This document shows positions 1 through 11,954 of a DNA stretch of 64,000 bases, in pieces (the stretch's first letter is position 1; every line of letters begins with the position of its first letter). A program made the position numbers and the translations under genes. The notes below the pieces were generated by a model. The model worked only from the letters and a program-made list of their open reading frames with translations. It searched no databases and was not told the origin of the DNA. This DNA comes from Rubrivivax sp. GTDB taxonomy: Bacteria > Pseudomonadota > Gammaproteobacteria > Burkholderiales > Burkholderiaceae_C. Location of the stretch: assembly GCA_019635315.1 (NCBI GenBank), contig JAHBZT010000009.1, positions 1 to 64,000 on the forward strand, in the 5' to 3' direction.

Positions 1-1270
1 GCCCGCGCCTGCCCCCGCGCCTGCGCCGGCGCCCGCCGCGGCCGAGGAGCCGGGGCTGCTCGACTCGCTGATGGAGAACTCGCTGCTGCTGCCGGCGGCC
101 GGCGTGCTGGTCGCGCTGCTGGCCGGCGTCGGCCTGTGGCGCCTGCGCGGCCGCCGCAAGCAGGCCGGCGAGACCTCGTTCCTGGAAAGCCGCCTGCAGC
201 CCGACTCGTTCTTCGGCGCCAGCGGCGGCCAGCGCATAGACACGCGCGACGCCCCGGTCAGCACCACCGGCAGCTCGTCGTCGATGAGCTATTCGCTGAG
301 CCAGCTCGACGCCATCGGCGACGTCGACCCGGTGGCCGAGGCCGACGTCTACCTGGCCTACGGCCGCGACCTGCAGGCCGAGGAGATCCTGAAGGAGGCG
401 ATGCGCGCCAACCCCGAGCGCATGGCCATCCGCAGCAAGCTGCTGGAGGTCTACGCGAAGCGGCGCGACGCCAAGGGCTTCGAACTGCTGGCCACGCAGT
501 TGTTCAACCTCTCGCGCGGCGAGGGCGAGGACTGGGCCAAGGCGCAGGAACTGGGCCGCAGCATCGACCCCGAGAACCCGCTGTACCAGCCGGGCGGCCG
601 CCCGGACGAGGTCTTCGGCAGCAGCGGCCAGCCGGTGGAACCGCTGGGCGCCTCCACCGTGCCCTATACCGCGCCGGCCGGCCCGCCGACCTTCCAGCCC
701 GCGGCCGACGCCACGCTGGACGGCGGCCTGGACCTGGACCTCGAACTGCCCGACACGCCGCCGAGCCCGGTGGAAACGACCAAGCCGGTCGCCACCGGCG
801 CGGCGATGGCCAGCGACAGCCTGCTCGACCTGGAGATCGGCGGCGGCGTCGACGACCAGAAGACGATCCCGGTCGCCAAGCCCGGCGCGCAGCCGTCGAT
901 GTACGAGCCGGTGCCGACGACGATCGCGGTGCCGCCGCCCAAGGCGGACCCCGGGCCGACGACGAGCTCGGGCATGCTGGACTTCGACCTCGGCGACCTG
1001 GGCACCGCGCCGCCGCCGGCACCGGCGACGCGTACGCCGCCGCCGCCCGAGCCGGCGCTGGACTTCGGCGACTTCGGCGTCGACACCCAGACCCCGCCGC
1101 CCGGCGGCGACGACGGCGAGGACCCGCTGGCGCGCAAGCTGGAGCTGGCCGAGGAATTCCGCCAGATCGGCGACCTCGAGGGCGCACGCGACCTGCTCGA
1201 GGAAGTGATCGCCAAGTCCGAGGGCCCGCTGCGCAACAAGGCGCAGGGCATGCTCGACAAGCTCGGCTGA
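1..1270 (+). CDS. fimV: FimV family pilus-assembly/polar protein, C-terminal part (5' end outside window)
   Basis: The reading frame is open from base 2 and runs without a stop to TGA at 1268-1270, so the true start lies upstream and 422 residues are visible. An Ala/Pro-rich linker leads into one transmembrane helix (visible residues about 29-50) followed by Arg/Lys. The motif DVDPVAEADVYLAYG with a TPR-like helix pair follows (about 106-160), then a long acidic/Pro-rich linker, then the closing DPLARKLELAEEF segment typical of the FimV C-terminal domain. In Pseudomonas-type FimV the periplasmic LysM part, which would lie upstream here, and the cytoplasmic TPR part link peptidoglycan to polar machinery and type IV pilus function. 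Position just before truA is the usual betaproteobacterial synteny. Identity is secure; the exact role in this organism is inferred. Confidence 0.9.
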   Translation, partial: PAPAPAPAPAPAAAEEPGLLDSLMENSLLLPAAGVLVALLAGVGLWRLRGRRKQAGETSFLESRLQPDSFFGASGGQRIDTRDAPVSTTGSSSSMSYSLSQLDAIGDVDPVAEADVYLAYGRDLQAEEILKEAMRANPERMAIRSKLLEVYAKRRDAKGFELLATQLFNLSRGEGEDWAKAQELGRSIDPENPLYQPGGRPDEVFGSSGQPVEPLGASTVPYTAPAGPPTFQPAADATLDGGLDLDLELPDTPPSPVETTKPVATGAAMASDSLLDLEIGGGVDDQKTIPVAKPGAQPSMYEPVPTTIAVPPPKADPGPTTSSGMLDFDLGDLGTAPPPAPATRTPPPPEPALDFGDFGVDTQTPPPGGDDGEDPLARKLELAEEFRQIGDLEGARDLLEEVIAKSEGPLRNKAQGMLDKLG

Positions 1271-1325
1271 GGTCGCAGGCGGCCCTGGCCGCCGGCCGCC
1301 ACGCCGCGCCGCGGTGATGCCGCAC

Positions 1326-2108
1326 ATGCGCCTGGCACTGGGGCTCAGCTACCGCGGCACCGCCTACCAGGGCTGGCAGAGCCAGCCCGGCGGCTGCACG
1401 GTGCAGGACCACCTCGAGCGCGCGCTGTCGGCCTTCGCGACCGAGCCGGTCGCGACCGTCTGCGCCGGCCGCACCGATGCCGGCGTGCATGCGGTACAGC
1501 AGGTCGTGCACCTGGACACCGCCATCGACCGCGAGGACTTCTCGTGGGTGCGCGGCACCAACCGTTTCCTGCCGCCGGACATCGCGGTGCAGTGGTGCCG
1601 GCGCGTGGCGCCGCAGTTTCATGCCCGCAACGCGGCGCGTTCGCGCCGCTACCGCTTCGTCGTGCTCGAGTCGCCGGTGCGGCCGTCGCTGGAGCAGGGC
1701 CTGGCGGGCTGGACCTTCCGGCCGCTGGACGGCGACGCGATGCGCGCCGCCGCGGCGCTGCTGGTCGGCACCCACGACTTCAGCTCCTTCCGCGCCGCCG
1801 AGTGCCAGTCGCCGACGCCGGTGAAGTCCCTGCTGCGGCTGGACGTCGCACGCCGCGGTGCCTACTGGGTGCTGGACTTCGAGGCCAATGCCTTCCTGCA
1901 CCACATGGTGCGCAACCTGACCGGCTGCCTGCTCGCCGTCGGCAGCGGCCGCCGGCCGCCGGGCTGGATCGCCGAGGTGCTGGCCGCGAAAAGCCGCGAC
2001 GCTGCGGCACCGACCTTCCCGCCGGACGGGCTGTATTTCGCCGGGCCGCGCTACGACGCGGCCTTCGGGCTGCCGGACAGCGCGCCGGCCGCCGACTGGC
2101 TGCCCTGA
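1326..2108 (+). CDS. truA: tRNA pseudouridine(38-40) synthase TruA
   Basis: TruA isomerises uridines 38-40 of tRNA anticodon arms to pseudouridine. The protein opens with [16 protein letters not shown] and carries the catalytic-Asp motif [11 protein letters not shown], followed by the usual arrangement of two half-domains ([13 protein letters not shown] in the second half). Length of about 260 residues matches the family. Three starts are possible: GTG 1314, ATG 1317 and ATG 1326. ATG 1326 was chosen because family members begin directly with the MRxALGxxYxG strand; ATG 1317 would add three residues. It lies 55 bases after fimV, as in related genomes. Confidence 0.95.
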   Translation: MRLALGLSYRGTAYQGWQSQPGGCTVQDHLERALSAFATEPVATVCAGRTDAGVHAVQQVVHLDTAIDREDFSWVRGTNRFLPPDIAVQWCRRVAPQFHARNAARSRRYRFVVLESPVRPSLEQGLAGWTFRPLDGDAMRAAAALLVGTHDFSSFRAAECQSPTPVKSLLRLDVARRGAYWVLDFEANAFLHHMVRNLTGCLLAVGSGRRPPGWIAEVLAAKSRDAAAPTFPPDGLYFAGPRYDAAFGLPDSAPAADWLP

Positions 2109-2196
2109 CGGCGCGTGGGGCCGGGTGGCGCCCACGGCCTGCCCTGACAGAATCGGCGGCCATCGCGGCGCGCCGCCGCCGTCCTGCCACTGCCCC

Positions 2197-3201
2197 ATGC
2201 GAGTCGCCGTCTTCAGCACCCGTTCCTACGACCGCCGGTTTCTCGCCCGCGCCAATGCCGGCGGGCGCCACGAGCTGATGTTCCTCGACGCCGCGCTCGA
2301 TGCCAGCACCGCGGTCGCGGCGCAGGGCGCCGAGGCGGTCTGCGCCTTCGTCAACGACCGCCTCGACGCCGAGGTGCTGCAGCAGTTGCAGCGCGGCGGC
2401 GTGCGGCTGGCCGCGCTGCGCTCGGCCGGCTTCAACCATGTCGACCTGGCGGCGGCCGCGGCGCTGGGCATCGCGGTGGCGCGGGTGCCGGAATATTCGC
2501 CGTACGCGGTGGCCGAGCACACGGTGGCGCTGGTGCTGGCGCTCAACCGCAAGACCCACCGCGCCTACAACCGGGTGCGCGAGGGCAACTTCGCGCTCGA
2601 GGGCCTGCTCGGCTTCGACCTGCACGGCCGCACGGTCGGTGTCGTCGGCACCGGCAAGATCGGCGAGTGCTTCGCGCGCATCATGGCCGGCTTCGGCTGC
2701 CGGCTGCTCGCGCACGACCCGAAGCCCAACCCGGACTGCCTCGCGCTGGGCGCCCGCTACGTGGCGCTGGACGAACTGCTGGCCGAAAGCGACGTGATCA
2801 GCCTGCACTGCCCGCTGACGCCGGCGACCCGGCACCTGATCGACGCACGCGCGCTGGCCACCATCAAGCCGGGCGCGATGCTGGTCAACACCAGCCGCGG
2901 CGCCGTCGTCGACACGCCGGCGGTGGTCGCGGCGCTCAAGAGCGGCCGCCTGGGCGCGCTGGGCCTGGACGTCTACGAGGAGGAGGCCGACCTCTTCTTC
3001 CGCGACCTCTCGGCCGAGGTGCTGCACGACGACGTCTTCGCGCGGCTGCTGACCTTCCCGAACGTGATCGTCACCGGCCACCAGGCCTTCTTCACCGAGG
3101 ACGCGCTGACCGCGATCGCGGAGACGACGATCGCCAACCTCGACGCCTTCGAGCGCGACGGGCGCCCGCTGCACGCGGTCTCGGTCGAGCGGCTGGCGTG
3201 A
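2197..3201 (+). CDS. ldhA: NAD-dependent D-lactate dehydrogenase (2-hydroxyacid dehydrogenase family)
   Basis: Predicted to interconvert pyruvate and D-lactate with NADH. The 334-residue protein matches E. coli LdhA along its length: start [15 protein letters not shown], the [11 protein letters not shown] region, substrate-binding [11 protein letters not shown], the NAD Rossmann motif VGTGKIGE, the [12 protein letters not shown] strand, [13 protein letters not shown] with the conserved Arg, LGLDVYEEE with the conserved Glu, and the catalytic-His segment [13 protein letters not shown]. The ATG at 2197 begins the family's first beta strand; the frame is open further upstream but that part has no similarity. 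The stop overlaps the GTG of the following lactate permease, so the two genes are probably translationally coupled and serve lactate metabolism together. Confidence 0.92.
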   Translation: MRVAVFSTRSYDRRFLARANAGGRHELMFLDAALDASTAVAAQGAEAVCAFVNDRLDAEVLQQLQRGGVRLAALRSAGFNHVDLAAAAALGIAVARVPEYSPYAVAEHTVALVLALNRKTHRAYNRVREGNFALEGLLGFDLHGRTVGVVGTGKIGECFARIMAGFGCRLLAHDPKPNPDCLALGARYVALDELLAESDVISLHCPLTPATRHLIDARALATIKPGAMLVNTSRGAVVDTPAVVAALKSGRLGALGLDVYEEEADLFFRDLSAEVLHDDVFARLLTFPNVIVTGHQAFFTEDALTAIAETTIANLDAFERDGRPLHAVSVERLA

Positions 3202-4739
3202 GCGGCGAGGGCGGCACCGCGCTGGCCGCCGCGCTGGCCGCCGCGCCGATCGCCGCGATCCTGCTGCTGATGCTGGGGCCGGGCTGGTCGGCGGCGCGTG
3301 CCGGCCTGGCCGCGCTGGTGCTGGCGCTGCCGCTGGCCTGGGGCGCCTTCGGCTTCGGCAGCGGCCCGGCGTCGTCGGCCGCGGCAGCGCTCGGCGGCAT
3401 CGCCGCCGAGGCGAGCTTCCTGGCCGCGACCATCCTGTGGATCCTGTGGCCGGCGCTGGCGCTGCATGCGCTGCAGCAGTCCAGCGGCGCGCTCGACACG
3501 CTGCGCGGTGCGCTGGCTGGGTTGACGCCGCGGCCGGCACTGCAGGCGCTGCTGGTGGGCTGGTTCGTCGCGCTGTTCCTCGAAGGCGCGGCCGGCTTCG
3601 GCACGCCGATCGCGCTGGCCGCGCCGCTGCTCGTCGGCCTGGGCGTGCCGCCGCTGCAGGCGGTGGTGCTCGCGCTGCTGGGCCACGCCGCCGGGGTGTC
3701 CTTCGGCGCGCTGGGCACGCCGGTGCTGGCGCAGGTCGGCCTGACCGGGCTGGACGCCGGCGCGATCGCCTGGCGCACCGCGCTGCTGCATGCGCTGCTG
3801 GGACCGCTGCTGATGGTCTTCTTCGTGCGCACGCTCGCGGCCAGCGGGCAGGCGCCGGGGCTCGCCTGGCCGGCGCTGGCGGCCGCCGCCTTCCTGCTGC
3901 CGGCGCTGGTGCTGGCGGCGCTGCTGGGGCCGGAGATGCCGACCCTGGGCGCCGCGCTGCTCGGCGGTGCGCTGTTCGCCTGGGCACTGCGCCGCGCGCC
4001 GGCGGCGCCCGCGCAGGCCCCGGCGGCCGGCGTGGGGCGCGCGCTCGCGCCCTACCTGCTGCTGGTGGCGCTGGTGCTGGCCACGCGCGCCGTGCCGCCC
4101 TTGGCCGACGTGCTGGGTGCGCTGCGCCTGGGCTGGGGCTTCGGCGGCGAGGCCGGTGGCGGCGCCCGCTTCAGCGGCAGCGTGCAGCCGCTGACGCACC
4201 CGGGCACGCTGCTGTTTGTCTCGCTGCTCGCCGGCGCGCTGTGGCAGCGCGTGCCGGCGCGTGAAGTCGGTCAGGCGCTGGCCGGCGCGGCGCGCCGGCT
4301 GCTGCCGGTCAGCGTGGCGTTGCTGGCCATGCTGGCGCTGGCGCGGCTGATGCTGCACGCCGGCATGGTGGACGCGCTGCAGCAGGCCGCCGTGCAGGGC
4401 CTGGGCAGCGCCTGGCCGCTGCTGGCGCCGGCGCTGGGGGCGCTGGGCAGCTTCGTCACCGGCTCGGCGACGGCGTCCAACGTGCTGTTCACGACGCTGC
4501 AGGTGCAGACCGCCGAGGCACTGGCCCTGCCGGCGGCGGCGCTGGCGGCGGCGCAGGGCTTCGGCGCCGCGGTCGGCAACATCGTGTGCCCGCACAACAT
4601 CGTCGCCGGCGCGGCGACCGTCGGCCTGGCCGGCCGCGAGGCGCTGGTGCTGCGGCACACGCTGGGGCCCTGCCTGCTGTACCTGGCCGCCGGCGGGGTG
4701 CTGGTCGCGCTGCTGCTGCGCGGGCCCTGGGCCGCCTGA
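3198..4739 (+). CDS. lldP: L-lactate permease (LctP/LldP family)
   Basis: Inner-membrane lactate (glycolate) permease of 513 residues made almost entirely of hydrophobic helices. Family signatures are clear: [18 protein letters not shown] near residue 130, [14 protein letters not shown] about 30 residues later, the [15 protein letters not shown] motif, and [20 protein letters not shown] near the C-terminus. The start is GTG at 3198, overlapping the TGA of ldhA (GTGA), which argues for coupling. The ldhA-lldP pair separates truA from trpF, which are neighbours in many related genomes, so it looks like a lineage-specific insertion into a conserved block. Direction of transport and preferred lactate isomer cannot be read from sequence. 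Confidence 0.9.
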   Translation: MSGEGGTALAAALAAAPIAAILLLMLGPGWSAARAGLAALVLALPLAWGAFGFGSGPASSAAAALGGIAAEASFLAATILWILWPALALHALQQSSGALDTLRGALAGLTPRPALQALLVGWFVALFLEGAAGFGTPIALAAPLLVGLGVPPLQAVVLALLGHAAGVSFGALGTPVLAQVGLTGLDAGAIAWRTALLHALLGPLLMVFFVRTLAASGQAPGLAWPALAAAAFLLPALVLAALLGPEMPTLGAALLGGALFAWALRRAPAAPAQAPAAGVGRALAPYLLLVALVLATRAVPPLADVLGALRLGWGFGGEAGGGARFSGSVQPLTHPGTLLFVSLLAGALWQRVPAREVGQALAGAARRLLPVSVALLAMLALARLMLHAGMVDALQQAAVQGLGSAWPLLAPALGALGSFVTGSATASNVLFTTLQVQTAEALALPAAALAAAQGFGAAVGNIVCPHNIVAGAATVGLAGREALVLRHTLGPCLLYLAAGGVLVALLLRGPWAA

Positions 4740-4767
4740 CGGATCGGCGCCTGGGCCAGAATCGCGC

Positions 4768-5415
4768 ATGCCCCGCACCCGCATCAAGATCTGCGGCCTC
4801 ACGCGCGAGGCCGATGTCGACGACGCGCTGGACGCCGGTGTCGACGCCCTGGGCTTCGTGCTGTGGCCGAAGAGCCCGCGCGCGGTGTCGCTGGCGCGTG
4901 CCGCCGAACTGGCCGCGCGGATGCCGCCCTTCGTGACGCCGGTGCTGCTGTTCGTCAACCCGTCGCCGCAGGAGGTGCGCGCCGCGACAGAGGCGCTGCC
5001 CCACGCGCTGCTGCAGTTTCACGGCGACGAGACACCCGAACAATGTGCCTCCGCGGGCCATGCCTACATCCGCGCCGCGCGCATGGCGCCGGGCTTCGAT
5101 TTGCTAGACTTCGCCCGGCGCTTCCAAGGCGCGCAGGCCCTGCTGCTCGACGCCCATGTCGAGGGCTACGGCGGGGCGGGAAAGGTCTTCGATTGGTCCT
5201 TGCTGCACAACCTGTCGGGCGGCGTCGGCCTTCCGCTCGTTTTGTCTGGTGGGTTGAGTCCTGCCAACGTGACCGATGGCGTGCTGAGCCTGCGGCCCTG
5301 GGCCGTTGACGTGAGCTCCGGCGTCGAGAGCGCGAAGGGGATCAAGAACCCCGCGCTGATGCGCCGTTTCTGCAAGGCCGTGCGCGAGGCCGACGACCGG
5401 CTCGCTGCACTCTAG
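4768..5415 (+). CDS. trpF: Phosphoribosylanthranilate isomerase
   Basis: Catalyses the Amadori rearrangement of N-(5-phosphoribosyl)anthranilate to CdRP in tryptophan synthesis. The 215-residue TIM barrel starts TRIKICGLT with the catalytic Cys at residue 9, has LLFVNPS and LQFHGDE strands, and the catalytic Asp at 128 in [12 protein letters not shown]. The C-terminal phosphate-binding segment [12 protein letters not shown] and VDVSSGVES are present. Start ATG 4768 fits the family. It is followed after 16 bases by trpB, forming the first half of the trpF-B-A-accD cluster. Confidence 0.97.
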   Translation: MPRTRIKICGLTREADVDDALDAGVDALGFVLWPKSPRAVSLARAAELAARMPPFVTPVLLFVNPSPQEVRAATEALPHALLQFHGDETPEQCASAGHAYIRAARMAPGFDLLDFARRFQGAQALLLDAHVEGYGGAGKVFDWSLLHNLSGGVGLPLVLSGGLSPANVTDGVLSLRPWAVDVSSGVESAKGIKNPALMRRFCKAVREADDRLAAL

Positions 5416-5431
5416 AAGGCACGAACCCATC

Positions 5432-6694
<1,263 letters not shown>

Positions 6695-7430
6695 GGCGCG
6701 CTGTGGACGTTTGCGGCGCTTGGCGAACGTTCGAGTTGGTGCGTAGCCCGGGGGTGCTGGCGTTGGCGCAGCGAAGCCGCGTGCGGGCAGCCCGCATCGC
6801 CCAGAGTCCGGCGGTCGGCGCTGAGCGCCGACTGCCCTGCGATGCTCGGGCTCCTGGCCCGCCGCCAACTCACTTCGCTCGCTGCGCTCGATCCGTTCGG
6901 ACATCGGCGGCGAGTCAGTTGGGGAGGCGCGCTGCGCGCGCGGCCAGGAGCCCTGCGCTTCTCGGCGCCTCCCATGGGCGCTGCGGGCTGCCCCCACGCG
7001 GCTTCGCGACACGACTGCGGCGTTCCACTTGTTCGCACATCACCGTCGGTGGGACTCGCGCCAGGCGGTACCCGCTGCCGGCGATGTGTGGAGCGCCGAG
7101 CAGCGCAGCTTCGGGGTCGGCGCGCACGCAGTGCGCGCCTCGACAACTGACTCGCCGCCGATGTCCGAACGGAGCGAGCGCAGCGAGCGAAGTGAGTTGG
7201 GCGGCGCGACCCCGAAGCGAGCAGCGCAGGGAAGTCGACGCCGAAGGCGTCGACCGCGGAACCCTGAGCCGGCAGCGGGTACCGCCTGGCGCGATGCGCA
7301 GGCACTTGCATGCCGGCCAAACACACGAGACGCGAACGGCGGCAATGCGCCGCGACCAGCCATCGGCCCACCGGGTCCGGCACATACCCCGCAGGCTGCA
7401 GTCTGCGAGTCCTGCAGCGGAGCAGTCGAC
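6695..7430. repeat. Nested inverted-repeat element filling the trpB-trpA gap
   Basis: No gene is supported here; the open frames are GC shadows. The stretch is dense in inverted repeats. (a) 57-bp arms at 6865-6921 and 7144-7200 are complementary at 56 of 57 positions. (b) 25-bp arms at 6771-6795 and 6983-7007 differ at one position. (c) 27-bp arms at 7056-7082 and 7268-7294 are perfect. (d) A 12-bp stem 6848-6859/6942-6953 encloses the left 57-bp arm. (e) A 9-bp hairpin with GAA loop lies at 7234-7254. A 14-bp module at 6835-6848 and a 12-bp module at 6953-6964 recur at 9158-9199 between accD and folC. The transcript of the trp cluster would fold into a very large structure here. Whether it terminates, processes or protects mRNA is unknown. 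Confidence 0.85.
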
Positions 7431-8254
7431 ATGAGCCGCATCGCCGCCACCTTCGAACGGCTCAAGGCTCAGGGCCGCAAGGCGCTGATTCCCTATGTCA
7501 CGGCCGGGGACCCGTACGCCGACCTCACGCCGCAGCTCATGCAGGCGCTGGCCGATGGCGGCGCCGACGTCATCGAACTCGGCGTGCCCTTCAGCGACCC
7601 GATGGCCGACGGTCCCGTCATCCAGAAGGCCAGCGAGCGTGCGCTGGCGCGCGGCATCGGGCTGCCGCAGGTGCTGGCGATGGTGCGCGAATTCCGGCGC
7701 ACGAACGACGCCACGCCGGTCGTGATGATGGGGTACGCGAATCCGATCGAACGATTCGACCGCCGCGAAGGCGAGGGCGCCTTCATCCGCGCCGCCGCGG
7801 CGGCCGGTGTCGACGGCGTGCTCGTCGTCGACTATCCGCCCGAGGAATGCGAGGACTTCGCCGCCCGTTTGAAGGCCGCCGGGCTGGACCTGATCTTCCT
7901 GCTCGCGCCCACCTCCACCGACGAGCGCATCGCGCAGGTCGGGCGCATCGCCAGCGGCTATGTCTACTATGTCTCGCTGAAGGGCGTCACCGGCGCCGGC
8001 CACCTGGACACCGACGCCGTGGCGGCCTTCCTGCCGCGCATCCGTGCGCGCGTGGCGGTGCCGGTGGGCGTGGGCTTCGGCATCCGCCACGGCGCCACGG
8101 CGGCGGCGGTCGGCCGCGTCGCGGACGCCGTCGTCATCGGCTCGCGGCTGATCCAGATCCTGGAATCCGAGACGCGCGACAATGCGCCCGCCGCGGCGCG
8201 CGCCTTCATGGCCGAGATCCGCGCCGCGCTGGACGCCAACGCAGGAGTGAATGC

Positions 8255-8258
<4 letters not shown>
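7431..8258 (+). CDS. trpA: Tryptophan synthase alpha chain
   Basis: Cleaves indole-3-glycerol phosphate to indole and glyceraldehyde 3-phosphate. The 275-residue TIM barrel carries both catalytic residues at the same positions as E. coli TrpA: E49 in [11 protein letters not shown] and D60 in DPMADGP. Phosphate-binding GVGFGI and the loop [10 protein letters not shown] are present. ATG 7431 matches the family start [11 protein letters not shown]; the frame is open far upstream but only through repeat DNA. Its TGA overlaps the accD ATG (ATGA at 8255-8258), so accD is probably coupled to it. Confidence 0.97.
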
Positions 8259-9127
<869 letters not shown>

Positions 9128-9157
9128 TCGCTTTCCTGCTGCGGCCACCGATCCCGG

Positions 9158-9199
9158 CCCTGCGATGCTCGCCGTACGGGTGTACGGCTGCGCTTCTCG
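9158..9199. repeat. Small modular hairpin repeat between accD and folC
   Basis: A 14-bp module (9158-9171) and a 12-bp module (9188-9199) flank a 7-bp hairpin, GCCGTAC at 9171-9177 and GTACGGC at 9182-9188 with loop GGGT. Both modules recur exactly in the trpB-trpA gap at 6835-6848 and 6953-6964, where a different stem sits between them. This looks like a dispersed element with conserved ends and a variable central palindrome. No T-run follows, so it is not an obvious terminator. Confidence 0.6.
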
Positions 9200-9262
9200 A
9201 GCCGGCCTCGGCGCCCTCGCGACGGAAATCGACCAGGCGACGTCGCTCTGCACCCTGAAGTC

Positions 9263-10588
9263 ATGACCCTCCCCCAGACGCTCGCCGACTGGCTGGCCCA
9301 TGTCGCGCGCCAGCACCCGAAGTCCATGGACCTGTCGCTGGAGCGCACCGTCGAGGTCGCGCGCCGGCTCGGCATCGGCTTCACGGTGCCGCTGATCACG
9401 GTGGCCGGCACCAACGGCAAGGGTTCGACCTGCGCGATGATCGAGTCGATCGCGCGCCATGCCGGCTACCGCACCGGGCTGTACCAGAAGCCCGAGCTCG
9501 TGCACTTCGAGGAGCGCTGCCGCGTCAACGGTTCGCCGGTGCAGGCCGCGGAACTGCTGCCGCACTTCGCGGCCGTGGAGGCCGCGCGCAGCGAGATCAC
9601 GCTGACCAGCTTCGAATTCACCACGCTGGCCATCGCGCGGCTGCTGTCGCAGGCCGCGGTGGACATCGTCGTGATGGAGGTCGGTCTGGGCGGTCGCTTC
9701 GACTCGGTCAATGCCTTCGACAGCGACTGCGCCGTCATCACCAGCATCGCGCTGGACCACATGGAATGGCTGGGCCCGGACCGGGAGTCGATCGGCTTCG
9801 AGAAGGCGCACGTCATGCGCGCCGGCCGCCCGGCCATCATCGGCGACCCCGACCCGCCGGCCAGCGTGCTGGCCTATGGCGAGCGCATCGGCGCCGACCT
9901 GTGGCTGGCCGGGCGCGACTTCCAGCACCAGGGCGACCGCCAGCAGTGGAGCTGGAACGCCGCGGCCTCGCGCGGCGGCCGGCGTTACCACGGCATGGCC
10001 TACCCGGGGCTGCGCGGCGCCAACCAGCTGCTCAATGCGGCGGCGGCGATCGCGGCGCTGGAAGCGCTGCGGGGGCGCATCCCCGTCACCGCACAGGCGG
10101 TGCGCAACGGGCTGGCACTGGTCGAGCTGCCGGGCCGCTTCCAGGTCGTGCCGGGGCAGCCGGCGCTGGTGCTGGACGTCGCGCACAACGAGCAGGCCGC
10201 TGCGGTGCTGGCCGTGAACCTGGACGCGATGGGCTTCTACCCGCGCACGCACGCGGTCTTCGGCGCGATGCACGACAAGGACATCGCGGCCGTGGTCGGC
10301 AAGCTCGCGCCGCTGGTCGACGCCTGGCACTGCTGCGACCTGCCGACGCCGCGCGCGGCGCGGGCCGCCGACCTGGCGGCGAAGGTGCGCGAGGTCGCCG
10401 GCCGGCCATCCGCACGGGCCGGGCATGCCATCGAGGTGCACGAGCACGCCGGGCCGGCCGAGGCGCTGCGTGCCGCGGCGGCCGCAGCCGACCCGACCGA
10501 TAGAATCGTTGTCTTCGGTTCCTTCTACACCGTCGGCGGCGTGCTGAAGGACGGCCTGCCCCGGTTGTCGGCACCCCACGTCGGCTGA
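9263..10588 (+). CDS. folC: Bifunctional dihydrofolate synthase / folylpolyglutamate synthase
   Basis: Adds L-glutamate to dihydropteroate and then to folates. The 441-residue Mur-ligase-type protein has the ATP loop VAGTNGKGSTCAMIES (about residues 47-62), the folate-binding region LYQKPELVHFEERCRVNG, VMEVGLGGRFDSVN and the C-terminal Rossmann-like domain with LDVAHNEQAA. ATG 9263 fits the family start. It belongs to the conserved accD-folC-dedD-cvpA-purF block; the 135-base gap to accD carries a small hairpin repeat. Confidence 0.96.
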   Translation: MTLPQTLADWLAHVARQHPKSMDLSLERTVEVARRLGIGFTVPLITVAGTNGKGSTCAMIESIARHAGYRTGLYQKPELVHFEERCRVNGSPVQAAELLPHFAAVEAARSEITLTSFEFTTLAIARLLSQAAVDIVVMEVGLGGRFDSVNAFDSDCAVITSIALDHMEWLGPDRESIGFEKAHVMRAGRPAIIGDPDPPASVLAYGERIGADLWLAGRDFQHQGDRQQWSWNAAASRGGRRYHGMAYPGLRGANQLLNAAAAIAALEALRGRIPVTAQAVRNGLALVELPGRFQVVPGQPALVLDVAHNEQAAAVLAVNLDAMGFYPRTHAVFGAMHDKDIAAVVGKLAPLVDAWHCCDLPTPRAARAADLAAKVREVAGRPSARAGHAIEVHEHAGPAEALRAAAAAADPTDRIVVFGSFYTVGGVLKDGLPRLSAPHVG

Positions 10589-10656
10589 ACCGGGATCCCT
10601 CCCCGGACCCGCCGCCGCCTTTCCGGCCGACCGCACCCGGCCCGTTCCTCCGCTGC

Positions 10657-11420
10657 ATGCGCCTGCCGTTCCTGCGATCCCGGACCCCCGCCCCCGAGCG
10701 CGCCAGCGCCGCGGGTGATGCCGCGGCCGACATCGAGGCGGCGCGCACGCGCGCGCGCCGGCGCCTGGTCGGCGCGCTGGTGCTGCTGGCGGCCGGCGTG
10801 ATCGGCTTCCCGCTGCTGTTCGAGACCGCGCCGCGGCCGCTGCCGGGCGACGTGCCGATCGAGGTGGCGCGGCGCGACGGTGGCGCGGTCGTCTCGGCCC
10901 CGGCGACCGCACCGGCGCCGGTGCCGCGCCCGCCGCCCGCGGACAAGCGGCCACGGCGGCAACCTCCGGTGCCCGCGGCGGCCCGCCGCCGTTGCCGAAC
11001 CCGCGCCCGCCGTCGCCACGCCGGTCGTGCCGGCGCCGGCCGCGACGCCTGCGCCACCCGCCGTGGCGACCATCCGGCACCGCCGGCGCTGCCGCGCGCG
11101 ACGACGGCGAACGGGCTCGCGCGCTGCTGCAAGGCCAGGCCACGACGCCGTCCGCGCCGGCCGCGCCGCCGGCCGCGGCGGCCGAGGCCGGCGGGCGCTT
11201 CGTCGTGCAGGTCGGCGCCTACAGCGACGCCGGCGTGCTGCGCGACACGCGCGCCAAGGTCGAGCGCCTGGGCCTGAAGACCTACACCCAGGTCATCGCC
11301 GCCAACGGCGCCAGCCGCACGCGCGTGCGCGTGGGCCCCTTCGCGACGCGCGAGCAGGCCGACGCCGCGGCGGCGCGCATCAAGGCCGCCGGGCTGCCGG
11401 CCAGCATCCTGGCGCTGTGA
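10657..11420 (+). pseudogene. dedD: SPOR-domain cell-division protein (DedD-like), frameshifted
   Basis: The N-terminal part (from ATG 10657) encodes a short cytoplasmic stretch, a transmembrane helix LVGALVLLAAGVIGFPLLFE and a Pro/Ala-rich periplasmic linker. The C-terminal SPOR domain (GGRFVVQVGAYSDAG to AAGLPASILAL, ending TGA 11418-11420), which in this family binds denuded septal peptidoglycan, lies in a different frame. Within the linker the plausible Ala/Pro-rich frame changes near 10960-10985 and again near 11075-11095, so one net and probably two indels separate the parts. The position before cvpA and purF is the canonical dedD locus. Because the linker is extremely GC-rich and repetitive, an assembly or base-calling error is as likely as true decay. 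Confidence 0.75.
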
Positions 11421-11935
11421 TGGACGGTCTGCCCGCGCTGCCGGCGCTGTCGTGGATCGACTGGACGCTGCTCGCCGTGCTGGCGCTGTCGGTGGTGATC
11501 GGCATCTGGCGCGGCTTCGTCTTCGAGTGCCTGTCGCTGGCCGGCTGGGTGGTGGCCTGGTTCGCCGCGCAGTGGGGCGCGCCGGAACTGGCGCCCTGGC
11601 TGCCGGTCGGCGAGCGCGGCAGCGCGCTGAACCTGGCCGCCGCGTTCACGCTGGCCTTCCTGGCCGCGCTGGTCGTCTGGAGCCTGCTGGCGCGGCTGGT
11701 GCGTCTGCTGGTGCAGGCGACGCCGCTGTCGATCCCGGACCGCCTGCTCGGCGGCGGCTTCGGCGTGCTGCGCGGCGTGGTGCTGCTGCTGGCGGTGGCC
11801 ACCGTCGTGGCGCTGACGCCGGCCGCACAATCGCAGGACTGGCGCACCTCGCAGGGCGCGCGCTGGCTGGGGCTCACGCTGCAGGCCGTCAAGCCGCTGC
11901 TGCCCGAGCCGGCGGCGCGCCTGCTGCCGGCCTGA
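11420..11935 (+). CDS. cvpA: CvpA family membrane protein
   Basis: A 171-residue inner-membrane protein with four predicted helices and the CvpA/colicin V production signature near the start ([20 protein letters not shown], then [17 protein letters not shown]) and [15 protein letters not shown] in the second half. Its ATG at 11420 overlaps the stop of the preceding SPOR-domain gene (TGATG), suggesting coupling. CvpA precedes purF in many proteobacteria. CvpA has been linked to envelope integrity, but its molecular function is unsettled. Confidence 0.9.
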   Translation: MDGLPALPALSWIDWTLLAVLALSVVIGIWRGFVFECLSLAGWVVAWFAAQWGAPELAPWLPVGERGSALNLAAAFTLAFLAALVVWSLLARLVRLLVQATPLSIPDRLLGGGFGVLRGVVLLLAVATVVALTPAAQSQDWRTSQGARWLGLTLQAVKPLLPEPAARLLPA

Positions 11936-11954
11936 ACCTCGGGAACCCAATACC

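Noticed and set aside
7029-7430. Open frame extending trpA about 134 codons upstream
   Set aside because: It runs through inverted-repeat DNA, has no similarity to TrpA, and the normal start at 7431 gives E49 and D60 at the canonical positions.
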